Shown one piece after another: positions 19,287 through 28,655 of a DNA stretch of 64,000 nucleotides. The translations under genes and the position numbers were made by a program. Each line of letters begins with the position of its first letter. The first letter of the stretch is position 1. Under the pieces are notes generated by a model, which had not been told where the DNA came from, ran no database searches, and saw only the letters and a list, made by a program, of their open reading frames with translations. The stretch comes from Gemmatimonadota bacterium (GTDB taxonomy: Bacteria > Gemmatimonadota > Gemmatimonadetes > Gemmatimonadales > Gemmatimonadaceae), in assembly GCA_021299375.1 (NCBI GenBank), contig JAJTGR010000002.1:1-64000 (forward strand), read 5' to 3'.

Positions 19287-20695
19287 CAGCGAATCAGGTA
19301 GAACTGCTCCTGCCGCGGCCGGAAGAAGCGATAGCCCTGCTCGGTGAGATAGGCGTCGTCCTCGAACATCACGAACACCTTCTTGCCGTTCCACTCCGGA
19401 ACGGGCGTGGCGGTGTTGAGTTCGATCGAGATGTACGACCCGAGGCGGAGCCGCGCGTTCTGCGCCGTGGTGTCGCTGCGCAGCCCACTCCGGAAGTCGA
19501 TGGAGGTGCCGAGGCCGTGGCCCTGGTTGCCGATGGGGTGCGAGTAGATCATCGCTTCGATCCCCCGCTCACGCATCTCGGCCATCGTGGCATTGAAGAC
19601 GGCGCCGCCGGTCATGCCGGCCCGGGCGTGCCGCAGCATGAGCGCATCCTGCAGCGTGTTCGAGTTGGCCATGGCCTGCTTGAGCCCCGCCGGCACCGTG
19701 CGCTCTCCGGGCTTGAGGACGTAGCCCATCTTCTGCCAGTCGGTGTCGAACCCCATGTAGCTGATGCCGAAGTCGATGTGCACCACGTCGCCGCGGTGGA
19801 TGACGGTGCTCTCCGGCGCCACGGCGAGGAAGCCGCGGGACGTTGCCACGTCGCCGTCGGCCCGTTGCACGCGCAGGTCCGGCTGGAACCACGTGCGCAC
19901 ACCGGCTGCCCACAGCATGTCGAACAGGGCACGGCGCACGTCACCGACGGTGGTGACGCCCGGGGTGATCACGTCGTTCGACAGGGCGCGCTTCACGATC
20001 GCCTCGGTAACGGTGACCGCCGTGCGATAGTGCACCATCTCCTCGGGGAGGCGCGTGTCCAGATACTCCTGCACCAATTCCCCGGCGCTCACGAACGTCT
20101 TCTCCGCCTCGGGGCCGAGCGTCTCGGCGAGGAAGCGATAGGTGTCGTAGCCCAGGGTGCGGGTCTGCCCGCGTGTGCCGCGGATGCCCAGGCCGATCGT
20201 GGCCGGCTTGTACTGCTGATGGAGGTCGCGCAGCGTCGCGGCGGGTGGGCGGGGTTCCGTGAAAGGCGCATCGAAGAAACGCGCCAGATTCTCCTCGGTG
20301 TAACCGGTGATCGCGAACTTCCGGAGCCCCTGCGCGCCGCCGTCGATGAAGACGAAGAGGTCGCGATTGCCCGTGTAGGGTCGCGGTGGCGCCACCGCGT
20401 GCACGAGCGGATCATCGTGAAACTCCTCGTTCACCACGATCCACATGCCGATGCCGTGGCGGCGCATCATCGGCAGCAACAGCTCATGGCGCTTCGTCAG
20501 CCATTGCTCGCGCACCGCGATCTGCTGTGACCAGGGCAGCAGCGCGTCGGCCTCCGGCACCCGCATCGTGCGTGCGCGCGTGGTGCGCACCTGCGCGCGC
20601 GCAGGGGTGTCCTGCGTGTGTGCGGTGTCCGGTGCAAAGGCCATGACGGCGAGCAGCAGCGTGGCTGCGCGCGAGAGCCTGCGGGTGGCGTTCAT
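19286..20695 (-). CDS. M24 family metallopeptidase (Xaa-Pro aminopeptidase-like), secreted
   Basis: 469 residues with a signal peptide ([12 protein letters not shown], cleavage near T-A-H-T-Q), so extracytoplasmic. The C-terminal pita-bread domain holds the five metal ligands: D and D in [15 protein letters not shown] in Q-G-H-G-L-G, E in I-S-I-E-L-N-T and E in V-M-F-E-D-D. The N-terminal creatinase-like domain is also present. The natural substrate is likely an Xaa-Pro peptide. It is linked by one-base overlaps to the upstream M20 gene and the downstream exchanger. Confidence 0.87.
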   Translation of the reverse strand: MNATRRLSRAATLLLAVMAFAPDTAHTQDTPARAQVRTTRARTMRVPEADALLPWSQQIAVREQWLTKRHELLLPMMRRHGIGMWIVVNEEFHDDPLVHAVAPPRPYTGNRDLFVFIDGGAQGLRKFAITGYTEENLARFFDAPFTEPRPPAATLRDLHQQYKPATIGLGIRGTRGQTRTLGYDTYRFLAETLGPEAEKTFVSAGELVQEYLDTRLPEEMVHYRTAVTVTEAIVKRALSNDVITPGVTTVGDVRRALFDMLWAAGVRTWFQPDLRVQRADGDVATSRGFLAVAPESTVIHRGDVVHIDFGISYMGFDTDWQKMGYVLKPGERTVPAGLKQAMANSNTLQDALMLRHARAGMTGGAVFNATMAEMRERGIEAMIYSHPIGNQGHGLGTSIDFRSGLRSDTTAQNARLRLGSYISIELNTATPVPEWNGKKVFVMFEDDAYLTEQGYRFFRPRQEQFYLIR

Positions 20696-22176
20696 CAGTT
20701 GGTGGTTCCCTTGCGATAGTCGAGTTGCGGTTTCTGGTTGCCCAGCACCGTCTCGTACGTGAAATGCGGGCCACGCCGGGCGTCGAGCTCCTTCTTCGCC
20801 TCGGCCAGCGTGGCCGGTGACATAAAGAGATCGGCCGCCGTGAGGGCCATGGTCTTGGCGGCCACCATCATGCCCTTCGCACCAATGCTCATGCCACCGG
20901 CGGCCACGGCCTGCCACGAGTGCGCCGCCGTGCCGGGTACCCAGGTGGCCGCACTGAGCTGCACGGTGGGCACGGTCCAGCTCACATCGCCCACGTCCGT
21001 CGAGCCGGCGCCCGGTTGCCCGACGACGAGGGGCCTGACTTTCCGGATGGCGTCCAGCGTGACCGGCACGAAGGCTTCGCTTTTCTGCAGTGCCTCGGCG
21101 AAGGCGCGCTCCTCGGCCGTGTAGGTGTAACCGCCCACACGCTCGAGGGCCCGCTGCTCGATCTTCAGCAGGGTCTCGTTGGGCAGCAGCGAGTAGACCG
21201 AACCGATGAGCTGCAGGTCGTACGTGGTGCCGGTGCCAAGGGCCGCGCCCTTGGCGGCATCGATCACGCGGCTCCACACGTGCTTCACCACGGTCATGTC
21301 GACGTGGCGCACGTAGTAGTACACCTCGGCTTCGTCTGGCACGACGTTGGGTGCCTTGCCGCCATTGGTGACCACGTAGTGGATCCGCGTCCCGTCCGGC
21401 ACATGCTCACGCAGGTAGTTGGTCATGACGTTCATGACCTCCACGCCGTCGAGTGCCGAGCGGCCCCGCTCCGGGGAGCCAGCCGCGTGCGCCGAGATGC
21501 CGTGAAAGCGGAACTTGCCGGTGATGTTCGCCATCGTGCGTTCCCCCGTGGCCGCGTGCTCGTCGCCGGGATGCCACGCGATCACGGCATCCACGTCGTT
21601 GAACACGCCATCGCGCACCATGTACACTTTCCCCGAGCCCCCTTCTTCGGCCGGGGTACCGATCATGCGCAGCGTCCCCTGCACCTTATTGGCCTGCATC
21701 CACTGTTTGAGCGCGATCGCTGAGGCCGCGCTGGCGGTGCCGAACAGGTGATGCCCACAGCCATGTCCAGGGCCACCGGCCCGCAGCGGTTTGCGTTCGG
21801 GTACCGCGTCCTGCGACAGGCCGGGAAGGGCGTCGAACTCCCCGAGGATGGCGATCACCGGTTTGCCGCGGCCGAACTCCGCCACGAAGGCGGTCGGTTC
21901 GCCGGCAATGCCTCGGGTGATGGTGAATCCCGCCGCCGCGAGTTCCTGCTGCAGCAAGGCCGAGCTCTTCTCCTCCAGGTAGCCCACCTCGGCAAACTCC
22001 CAGATTTGTCGGGCGATGCTGGCGTACCGGCCACTGGCGGCATCGAGGGCGGTCAGCATCGCCGCCGTGTTGGGCGCCGGCTTGGGGAGCTGGGCGGTCA
22101 GTGCCGGGGCCACGGTCAGGCCGGAGGCGGCGCTCACGACGAGCGCGAGCATGGGAACGGATGGGATGGGGCGCAT
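20695..22176 (-). CDS. M20 family amidohydrolase (AbgB-like), secreted
   Basis: 493 residues. It resembles the p-aminobenzoyl-glutamate hydrolase subunit B/M20D group. Metal-ligand motifs are [25 protein letters not shown] and the late T-A-A-H-S-W; a dimerisation insert lies between about residues 220 and 335 ([12 protein letters not shown]). A signal sequence ([12 protein letters not shown], then A-L-T-A-Q) implies export. ATG 22176 is preferred over the in-frame GTG at 22188 because a GGAG site stands six bases before it. It heads the run M20-M24-exchanger-cyclase. Confidence 0.87.
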   Translation of the reverse strand: MRPIPSVPMLALVVSAASGLTVAPALTAQLPKPAPNTAAMLTALDAASGRYASIARQIWEFAEVGYLEEKSSALLQQELAAAGFTITRGIAGEPTAFVAEFGRGKPVIAILGEFDALPGLSQDAVPERKPLRAGGPGHGCGHHLFGTASAASAIALKQWMQANKVQGTLRMIGTPAEEGGSGKVYMVRDGVFNDVDAVIAWHPGDEHAATGERTMANITGKFRFHGISAHAAGSPERGRSALDGVEVMNVMTNYLREHVPDGTRIHYVVTNGGKAPNVVPDEAEVYYYVRHVDMTVVKHVWSRVIDAAKGAALGTGTTYDLQLIGSVYSLLPNETLLKIEQRALERVGGYTYTAEERAFAEALQKSEAFVPVTLDAIRKVRPLVVGQPGAGSTDVGDVSWTVPTVQLSAATWVPGTAAHSWQAVAAGGMSIGAKGMMVAAKTMALTAADLFMSPATLAEAKKELDARRGPHFTYETVLGNQKPQLDYRKGTTN

Positions 22177-22320
22177 GAGACTCTCCACGGGGGAAGCCGT
22201 TGGGGCCGACCCGGCCGGTCACGATCCGGCCGGATCTGCCCCGGCGACACAGTCCTGCCAATGATACTGCCCGCACACGCCACCGGGTGTGCAGCCCACC
22301 CGGTGCGCAGGCCCGCGGGC

Positions 22321-22326
22321 TATACT
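22321..22326 (+). promoter_or_regulatory. -10-like TATACT upstream of the HbpS-like gene
   Basis: TATACT lies 48 bases before the ATG at 22375 in an otherwise very GC-rich divergent intergenic region. No good -35 is seen 17 bases upstream, so this is a weak call. Confidence 0.3.
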
Positions 22327-22374
22327 CCACGCCCGAGGCCTGACCACCCACCCTCCACCGTTCCCACCGGTCCC

Positions 22375-22866
22375 ATGTTCCGCTCCATGCAGCCCCGCCG
22401 GGTCATCGCCGTGCTCACGGCCACGGCTCTCCTCACGGCGCCGCGCGCCGCGCACGCCCAGCTTGCCGACACCAAGGCCCTCACCGCCGCCGCGGTGAAG
22501 AACGTGCTCGCCGCCGCCGAAGCCAAGGCGCGGGAGAATCAGTGGAACGTGTCCATCGCGGTGACGGACCCGGCCGGTGACCTCCTCGGCTTCCTCAAGC
22601 TCGACGGTGCGGCCACCGGCACCGTGCAGATCGCGCAGGGCAAGGCGCGCACGGCGGCGCGGTTCGGCCGGCCGACCAAGGTCTACGCCGATCGCATCCT
22701 CAACGATACCCTCACGTTCCTGTCGGTCGAGGGCGTGGTGCAGTTGCAGGGTGGGGTACCGATCATTGTGAATGGTCGCGTGATCGGTGCCGTGGGCGTG
22801 AGTGGCGTGACCAGCGCACAGGATGAGCAGGTCGCGATGGCCGGGGCGGCGGTGATCAAGCCGTGA
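22375..22866 (+). CDS. HbpS/GlcG-like haem-binding-family protein, secreted
   Basis: 163 residues with a signal peptide (A-V-L-T-A-T-A-L-L-T-A-P, cleavage near A-H-A-Q). The mature part follows the PF03928 (GlcG/HbpS) pattern: A-A-E-A-K-A-R-E-N-Q-W-N-V-S-I-A-V-T-D-P-A-G-D, then K-A-R-T-A-A-R-F-G and G-G-V-P-I-I-V-N-G-R-V-I-G-A-V-G-V-S-G. Family members bind haem or act as accessory proteins; the role here is unknown. ATG 22375 gives the full signal peptide, and ATG 22387 is a possible alternative. Confidence 0.85.
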   Translation: MFRSMQPRRVIAVLTATALLTAPRAAHAQLADTKALTAAAVKNVLAAAEAKARENQWNVSIAVTDPAGDLLGFLKLDGAATGTVQIAQGKARTAARFGRPTKVYADRILNDTLTFLSVEGVVQLQGGVPIIVNGRVIGAVGVSGVTSAQDEQVAMAGAAVIKP

Positions 22867-23009
22867 GGGACACGAACCGGATGATGCTGTAACGGGGGCG
22901 CCCGACGATCGACGCCACCATCGGCACGACGCCGCCGGGGCGCGTGCAGCGCCTGCCGGGCCCCGACGGTCCCTTGCCGCGTTGTCCTCAGGCACGCAAG
23001 CTCGCACCC

Positions 23010-24254
23010 ATGACCACCATGACACTCCCTCTCCGCGCAGCCGGGTGCGGACTCGCGCTGGGCATGGCCGTTCAGACGATGCCGGCGCAGGCTCAACCGC
23101 GGCTGCCGCAGCGCGCCCAGACACAGGCCGACGACTACACCCGCTACGAGCTGCTGGCGCCCGGCTCGGGGAAGTTCCGCATCCTCTACGACGTGACGGC
23201 CACGACCCCCGGGGCGACGCACTTTTTCAACGTGATTCGCAAGGGCAGCATCGCCACCGACGAGCGCGTTACCGATCGCGCGACCGGCCAGCCGCTGCCC
23301 TGGGAGGTGGTGGACGCCGCGGCGGCGCGCGCTGGTGGGGTGCGCGTGAGCGACACGACCGTGCAGTACATACGGGTTACCCTCGCCCGGCCGGTGCCGC
23401 CAGACGGCGGTGAAGCACGGTTGCTGATCGAGAAGACCTACGAGGACCATGCCAGCTACGTCCTGCGCGGCGACACGCTGCTGTTCGATCGCCCGCTTGG
23501 CATCAAGCGCAACGCCGTGGTGCTGCCGGCGGGGTACGAGCTGGTGTCGTGCAACTATCCCTCGCAGGTGCTGCAGGAGGCCGACGGCCGCATCGCCATC
23601 AGCTTCCTGAATGCCACGCCGGCCGAAGCGCCGCTGGTGCTGCGGGCCCGGCCGGCGGGCGCGCTGGCGGCGGCGCGCTCGAGCGTGGCGGCGCGCCTCG
23701 ATGAACGCGCGAAGCAGACCCGCGAGATCGTGTACGCACTCCAACAGCCGGAGACGCACACCTTCGATCTCTACCATGACTACACCGAAACACGACCCGG
23801 CATGGACCACTACATCAACGTGGTCCGGGCCGGGAGCAGGGTGAGCAACCCCTCGGCGCGCAACCTCGATACGGGCGAGTCGCTGCGGCACGAGGTGCTC
23901 GTTGGCGACGCGATCACCCGGGCACGGCTCGATGTGCCGAACGTCACGCCCACAACCGAGGCCGTGGTGTTCCGGTTTGCCCCCGTGGCACCGGGTACGT
24001 CGGTGCGCCTGCGCATGTCGGAGACCTACACCGATTCGGCCCGGTATCGTCTGGTGAACGGGGAACTGGTGTGGGACCGCGCCTTTGGCCGGCCTGCCAA
24101 CGCGGTCGTCCTGCCTGCGGGGTGGGTGCTCACGAACAGCGCCATCCCCACCACGGTCTCCACGCTCCCCGATGGCCGGGTGCGTCTCGACTTCCTGAAT
24201 CCGCGGCCGGACGAGGTCGCGACGCTCATCACCGCGCGCCGGCGCGCGCCGTAG
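23010..24254 (+). CDS. Secreted protein made of two duplicated domains, unknown function
   Basis: 414 residues with a signal peptide (A-A-G-C-G-L-A-L-G-M-A-V, cleavage near A-Q-A-Q). The mature protein is an internal duplication of about 180 residues. In half 1, Y-E-L-L-A-P-G-S-G-K-F-R leads to H-F-F-N-V-I-R-K-G-S, L-L-I-E-K-T-Y-E-D and N-A-V-V-L-P-A-G-Y-E-L. In half 2, F-D-L-Y-H-D-Y-T-E-T leads to H-Y-I-N-V-V-R-A-G-S, L-R-M-S-E-T-Y-T-D and N-A-V-V-L-P-A-G-W-V-L. Both halves look beta-sandwich-like. I recognise no named family. The NRAMP-like gene starts seven bases later, so the two are probably co-transcribed. Confidence 0.8.
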   Translation: MTTMTLPLRAAGCGLALGMAVQTMPAQAQPRLPQRAQTQADDYTRYELLAPGSGKFRILYDVTATTPGATHFFNVIRKGSIATDERVTDRATGQPLPWEVVDAAAARAGGVRVSDTTVQYIRVTLARPVPPDGGEARLLIEKTYEDHASYVLRGDTLLFDRPLGIKRNAVVLPAGYELVSCNYPSQVLQEADGRIAISFLNATPAEAPLVLRARPAGALAAARSSVAARLDERAKQTREIVYALQQPETHTFDLYHDYTETRPGMDHYINVVRAGSRVSNPSARNLDTGESLRHEVLVGDAITRARLDVPNVTPTTEAVVFRFAPVAPGTSVRLRMSETYTDSARYRLVNGELVWDRAFGRPANAVVLPAGWVLTNSAIPTTVSTLPDGRVRLDFLNPRPDEVATLITARRRAP

Positions 24255-24261
24255 CGGTACC

Positions 24262-25611
24262 ATGCGACCCACCTGGGGAAAGCGCGCGACGTCCCGTCCG
24301 GCTGGCGTCACGCCGCACGGTGTCGCCCACGCCCGCCGAGGTATCAGGGCCCGCTTCGCAACCCTGCGGGCCGCGGGCGCGTCGGCGCTCGCCGCGTTCC
24401 TCGTGGTGCTCGGCCCCGGGCTGCTGGCCGGTCTCTCCGATGACGACCCGGCCGGCATCACGACGTACTCCGTGCTCGGTACCGACCATGGATATCGCCT
24501 GCTGTGGATCATTCCGTTGTCGACGGCGCTGCTGGTGCAATTCCATCTGGTGGCGGTTCGCATCGGGGCGGCCACGGGCAAGGGATTCGTGGGCCTCATC
24601 CGCGAGCGGTGGGGGCGTGGCTGGGGCTATCTGAGTGTGGTGTTGCTGCTGTTCGCGAATTTCGGCACCATCTGTGCCGAGTACGCTGGCGTGGCGGCCG
24701 CCGGTTCGCTGATCGGTGTCCCGACGTGGGCGAGCGCGCCGGCCGCGGGTGTCCTGATCACGCTCGTGGTGCTGCTCGGCTCGTTCCATCGCATCGAGCG
24801 CGTCCTGTTGGTCATCTCCTCGACGCTTGGGCTGTACATCATCGATGGCATCCTGGCGAGCCCGGTGTGGTCGGAGGTCGCGGCCGGTTCGCTCGTGCCC
24901 CGTCTCCCGGAAACCGAGGCGGGCTGGGTGGCGATCACCGCGTCGCTCGGCACCACCCTCGCTCCGTGGGGGCTGGCGTTCATCCAGTCGTACGCGGTGG
25001 ACAAGCGCATCACCGCCGAGACGATGCCATGGGCGCGGTGGGACGTCATCATCGGGTCGATTCTCACCGGCGTCATCGGGCTCGCCATCGCGGTGGCGTG
25101 TGCGGCCACCCTGCACCAGGCGGGGGTGCGCATCGAATCGGCCGGGGATGCAGCGGCGGCACTGCGGCCGCTCGCCGGTCGATTTGCCACGGTGCTCTTC
25201 GGGGCTGGCCTGCTGGGGGCATCGCTGCTGGCTGCCACCATCGTACCGATGGCCACGGCATACTCGATCGCCGAGGGAGCCGGTGAGCCCGCGTCGCTGG
25301 ATCTCGATGCTCGTCACTTCCAGTGGTTTTACGCGGCGTTTGTCGGGCTCACGGTGGCGGCGGTGAGCGTCGTGGTGCTGCCGGGGCTCCCGCTCATTCC
25401 ACTCATCTACGCAAGCCAGGTCGTCAACGCCGTGGTCTTGCCGCTGCACCTCATCGCGCTGGTGCTGCTGTCCTCCGACCTGTCGATCATGGGGACCCTC
25501 TGCTCCACCCGGCGTGGCACAGTGCTGGGCTGGGGCAGTGTGGTGCTGGTGGTGTTGTGCGTGGCGGCCATGGCCTGGTGGTCATCGGCGAGCGGAGCGG
25601 CGACGCGGTAA
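24262..25611 (+). CDS. NRAMP-family divalent metal transporter, atypical binding site
   Basis: 449 residues with about 11 membrane segments after a basic N-terminal tail. The first segment holds G-L-S-D-D-D-P-A-G-I, corresponding to the NRAMP DPGN motif but with Asn lost. The sixth segment reads T-T-L-A-P-W-G-L-A-F where Mn/Fe transporters have the MPH motif, so the metal-contacting Met and His are absent. The overall fold and the D-P motif still fit NRAMP. NRAMP-related Mg2+ transporters also lack the Met, so the substrate may not be Mn2+ or Fe2+. I give no mntH name for that reason. The ATG lies seven bases after the preceding stop. Confidence 0.82.
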   Translation: MRPTWGKRATSRPAGVTPHGVAHARRGIRARFATLRAAGASALAAFLVVLGPGLLAGLSDDDPAGITTYSVLGTDHGYRLLWIIPLSTALLVQFHLVAVRIGAATGKGFVGLIRERWGRGWGYLSVVLLLFANFGTICAEYAGVAAAGSLIGVPTWASAPAAGVLITLVVLLGSFHRIERVLLVISSTLGLYIIDGILASPVWSEVAAGSLVPRLPETEAGWVAITASLGTTLAPWGLAFIQSYAVDKRITAETMPWARWDVIIGSILTGVIGLAIAVACAATLHQAGVRIESAGDAAAALRPLAGRFATVLFGAGLLGASLLAATIVPMATAYSIAEGAGEPASLDLDARHFQWFYAAFVGLTVAAVSVVVLPGLPLIPLIYASQVVNAVVLPLHLIALVLLSSDLSIMGTLCSTRRGTVLGWGSVVLVVLCVAAMAWWSSASGAATR

Positions 25612-25635
25612 CGGCGCAGCGCCGTGCGCCGGCGT

Positions 25636-26655
25636 TCACCGACTCAAGGCGTGGCGCACCGACGCGAAGGCCTCGTACTGATCGGTGGCCACGAAGTCCA
25701 CACCGGCCCGCACGGCGGCGCGCCACCGCTGCTGTACCGCGGCCAGCGAACCGAAATTGTACGAGGCGGTCCAGCCGCGGTCGTCACCCGCGGCGAAGCC
25801 ATCGAGCGTGTAGAAGCGGATCCAGTAACCCTGACGGTGCGCGCGCCGGACGAGGGCGTCGAGGCGCAGCGAGTCGGTGCGGGTCCAGTGGCCGGCAGAC
25901 TGCTGACCGCCCGCCTCGACCACGCGCCACGGGAAATTCACCCACCGCGCAAAGTTGTCGGCGGAGCGCGGCACATGCTGCGCCGGCGTCATTCGTATCG
26001 CCCGTCCTGCACGCTGGGCTTTCGTGCGGCCCACGACCGGCGCCGGCTCCATGGCCCCGAACGCGCGCAACAGGGCGCCGATCGGTACCGCGTCGTGAAA
26101 GCGACGGCGCTGGGCACTGTCGGCCCCGCTGAGTACCAGCAGCGGGCCCGCGCGCAACGGTTCCACCCGCAGCGGCGTGGCCGTGCGTGGCGCCGTGGTG
26201 AGCCACGCCTCGTACTCTCCCAATAGCGTCCACACGGCGTCGAGATGCGCCGGATGATTGTCCTTGAAATCGAGATTGAGCACCAGCAGCGGCCACGTGT
26301 CGCGCCGGTTCTCGCGCAGCGCCCGCTCCATGAGTGGCCGTACGCGTTCGAAGAAGTACGTCCGCAGCGTGGGCGCGCCGTCGAGTGCGTCGTCGTCGTG
26401 GGCCACCACCGATGCCGGAGTGCCGCCCGGCCCCATCCCCCAATGCAGGTCCTGCTCGATGGCCAGCGGGGTGCCCGTAGCAAGGGCGCGGTCGAGCCGG
26501 TCGGCAAACTGCCCGCGTTCCGGATAGGCGTTATGGGCGTCGAGCAGCACCCGCGCGCCGGGGCCGTAGGGGTCGCCCCCGGCGGCGCGCATGGTCGCCA
26601 CGGCGGCGCACACCATGGCCAGCCCCATCAACACCTGCCACCCCGCTCGATGCAT
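25636..26655 (-). CDS. Secreted PLC/GDPD-like phosphodiesterase
   Basis: 339 residues with a signal peptide (Q-V-L-M-G-L-A-M-V-C-A-A-V-A). The mature protein looks like a TIM-barrel phosphodiesterase of the phosphatidylinositol-phospholipase-C/glycerophosphodiesterase superfamily: L-L-D-A-H-N-A-Y-P near residue 34 (first His), I-E-Q-D-L-H-W (Glu and Asp for the metal), V-A-H-D-D-D and a late W-I-R-F-Y-T-L-D-G strand. It probably cleaves phosphodiesters outside the cytoplasm. Start chosen at the methionine of the signal peptide; the open frame continues upstream into the divergent MFS gene without coding character. Confidence 0.78.
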   Translation of the reverse strand: MHRAGWQVLMGLAMVCAAVATMRAAGGDPYGPGARVLLDAHNAYPERGQFADRLDRALATGTPLAIEQDLHWGMGPGGTPASVVAHDDDALDGAPTLRTYFFERVRPLMERALRENRRDTWPLLVLNLDFKDNHPAHLDAVWTLLGEYEAWLTTAPRTATPLRVEPLRAGPLLVLSGADSAQRRRFHDAVPIGALLRAFGAMEPAPVVGRTKAQRAGRAIRMTPAQHVPRSADNFARWVNFPWRVVEAGGQQSAGHWTRTDSLRLDALVRRAHRQGYWIRFYTLDGFAAGDDRGWTASYNFGSLAAVQQRWRAAVRAGVDFVATDQYEAFASVRHALSR

Positions 26656-26710
26656 GCGCCTCCCGGTCGGTTCGCCCCTCCGTGATGTCCCAAAGCTAGC
26701 TTGTCGCGTG

Positions 26711-27859
26711 ATGACCGACCCCACCCGCCTGCGACGGGCCCGCTGGGCCACCCGTGCCCAATTCCTGCACCTCGGCGTCATCGCCGGCCTGTTCGGCGTA
26801 CATGTGCCGTCCGTTGCGTCGACGTATGCGCTCGAGACGCGGGCGCTGGCCGCGGCGCTGTTCTCGTCCACGATCGGGTCACTCATCATGCTGCTGCTGG
26901 CAGGCCGCATCATCGCCGCCGTGGGTGCGCGCACCACGGCCATGCTTTCGGGGTGGGCGTTCTGTCTCGCCCTGCTGCTGCTGTTGCGGCTGCCGGCGTG
27001 GTGGCTGGTGTTCCCGGTCATGACGCTGCTCGGGGCCGGTGAGAGTCTGTACGACATCGCGATCAACGCTGAGGGCACCATGCTGGAGCTGCTGGGCGGC
27101 GAGGCCGTCATGAGTGGGTTTCACGCCATGTTCAGCGTAGGGGCCATGGTCGGCGCCGGCACGGGCTCGCTGCTCTTTCGGCTCGGTGTCGCACCGGCGA
27201 TGCAGCTGCTGCTGGTGGCCGCGCTGGTTGCCGCGTCGCTGAGCGTGGCGTCGCGTGCGATGCTGCCCACGCACCCGTCGCCCGAGCACGCCGAGGCACA
27301 CTTTGCCTGGCCGCGCGGGGCGCTGCTGGTGATCGGCCTGCTCATCCTGCTCGGCATGATGGCCGAAGGCGTGATGTACCACTGGAGCGTCCTGTACGTG
27401 CAGCAGGAGCTCGGGGCGCCACCGCAGCGGGCAGCCCTCGCCTACGTGACGTTCGCCGGTGCCACGGCGCTCATGCGTTTCGCCGGCGACGCCCTGCGCG
27501 CCCGCGTCGCCGAGCGGCACATACTCGTGGCCGGGGCGTTGCTCGCCAGCGGGGCCATGGCCGCGGTGCTGCTCGTCGCCCGCCCCGGGGTGGCCCTGAT
27601 CGGTTTCGCGGTCGTGGGCGTGGGGCTGGCGACCATCGTTCCCATTCTCTACAACGCGGCCACGCGCATCCCCGGCGTGAGCCGAGCCGCGGCTCTCGCA
27701 TCGGCCTCGTCGATCGGGTACGTGGGCTTTCTGCTGGGCCCCCCGCTGGTGGGCGGCATCGCGCACGCCACCTCACTGACGTGGGCCATGGGCACGCTGA
27801 TCGCCGCCAGCCTGCTGCTGGTGCTCGGAACGCGGCGGGTGCCGCTCACCGGGGGCTGA
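26711..27859 (+). CDS. MFS transporter (YbjJ-like)
   Basis: 382 residues and 12 membrane segments with short loops, an MFS permease of the small YbjJ-like group. Conserved pieces include F-G-V-H-V-P-S in segment 1, the G-A-G-E-S-L-Y-D-I-A-I-N loop and G-F-H-A-M-F-S-V-G-A in segment 5. Substrate unknown; the group is suspected of exporting or importing sugars or drugs. A GTG at 26708 directly precedes the ATG; TAGCTT ends five bases before that GTG, so a leaderless message starting at the GTG is possible. It is divergent from the phosphodiesterase gene, with 55 bases between them. Confidence 0.82.
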   Translation: MTDPTRLRRARWATRAQFLHLGVIAGLFGVHVPSVASTYALETRALAAALFSSTIGSLIMLLLAGRIIAAVGARTTAMLSGWAFCLALLLLLRLPAWWLVFPVMTLLGAGESLYDIAINAEGTMLELLGGEAVMSGFHAMFSVGAMVGAGTGSLLFRLGVAPAMQLLLVAALVAASLSVASRAMLPTHPSPEHAEAHFAWPRGALLVIGLLILLGMMAEGVMYHWSVLYVQQELGAPPQRAALAYVTFAGATALMRFAGDALRARVAERHILVAGALLASGAMAAVLLVARPGVALIGFAVVGVGLATIVPILYNAATRIPGVSRAAALASASSIGYVGFLLGPPLVGGIAHATSLTWAMGTLIAASLLLVLGTRRVPLTGG

Positions 27860-27962
27860 CGGTGGGCGGGCGGTGGCTGGGCTGCCGCCGCCATCCTGCC
27901 CCGTCCCGATCAGGCCCTTCCGAAACGGCGACATCGGCGGCGCGGTCGACTACACTTCGGGC

Positions 27963-28022
27963 ATGTCGTGCTTCCCCGGCGCACTGGCCGGGGCGGTTGT
28001 CCCGTTCGGAGTGCCGTCGTGA
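27963..28022 (+). other. Possible 19-codon upstream reading frame
   Basis: ATG 27963 lies six bases after the -10-like TACACT (27951-27956) and opens 19 codons ending in TGA at 28020-28022, 17 bases before the ATG of the membrane-protein gene. It may be a leader peptide. Alternatively, the real gene may begin at GTG 27968, which is in frame with the membrane protein. Confidence 0.2.
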
Positions 28023-28039
28023 GACCCGAGGTTGTGCCT

Positions 28040-28462
28040 ATGAACGAACCCCATGACTCCGCGTCTGCTGGTCGCCTGGGAGCCGGCCAGACGACGGCGC
28101 TGGCTGCCGCGCTGGGGCTGGTGGCCTACGCGCTCATCGATGCGATTCCGTGGCTGCGCAGCCAGGGCGTTCCGCAGGGGGCCGTGCAATTCGTGTGGCT
28201 CCTCTTCGTGATGGGCGCGGCCGGGCTCTGTGGCTATCTCATGCCGGTACGGGCGTGGCGCTGGGCAACCATCATCATGGCCGTGCAGCCACTCTACATG
28301 CTGGCCGTGACGCTCGTGCGCGGTGAACCGGACGCCTCGCCGGACACCATCCCGGCCCGCACGTCGCTGTTCATTGCCTCGGTGTTCATCACGACAGCGA
28401 GTCCCTTTCCCCTGCTCGCGGCGAGTGCGATGGCGTCGAAACGGCGCAGCGAATCGCGCTGA
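28040..28462 (+). CDS. Small membrane protein, unknown function
   Basis: 140 residues with four hydrophobic segments (A-L-A-A-A-L-G-L-V-A-Y-A-L-I, V-W-L-L-F-V-M-G-A-A-G-L-C-G, A-T-I-I-M-A-V-Q-P-L-Y-M and I-A-S-V-F-I-T-T-A) and a charged C-terminus. No family is recognised. An in-frame GTG at 27968 could extend the N-terminus by 24 residues rich in Arg and Pro; ATG 28040 is preferred. A 14-bp tandem repeat begins just after its stop. Confidence 0.68.
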   Translation: MNEPHDSASAGRLGAGQTTALAAALGLVAYALIDAIPWLRSQGVPQGAVQFVWLLFVMGAAGLCGYLMPVRAWRWATIIMAVQPLYMLAVTLVRGEPDASPDTIPARTSLFIASVFITTASPFPLLAASAMASKRRSESR

Positions 28463-28468
28463 GCCCTT

Positions 28469-28520
28469 CGCGCTGAGGGGCTGGCGCTGAGGGGCTGGCG
28501 CTGAGGGGCTGGCGCTGAGG
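28469..28520. repeat. 14-bp tandem repeat, 3.7 copies
   Basis: The unit gcgctgaggggctg occurs at 28469-28482, 28483-28496 and 28497-28510, followed by ten bases of a fourth copy. The array starts seven bases after the stop of the small membrane protein, and related bases (gcgctgagcc) precede it. It is non-coding as far as can be seen. Confidence 0.9.
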
Positions 28521-28655
28521 GCATCGCCGGAGCGCACGACGCGCATCGCGATCGGCGATCCCCGGCGTCCGGTGCCGATGCCCATGGGAATACCGTGGGG
28601 CGCGCCGGATTAACTTCGGCGTCGCCGCGTCGTCTACCGCGCCAAGTGCACACCC

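Noticed and set aside
22233-22261. Promoter for the M20 gene (TTGGCA with CAGATC, 17-base spacing, minus strand)
   Set aside because: The -10 match is poor and nothing else supports it.
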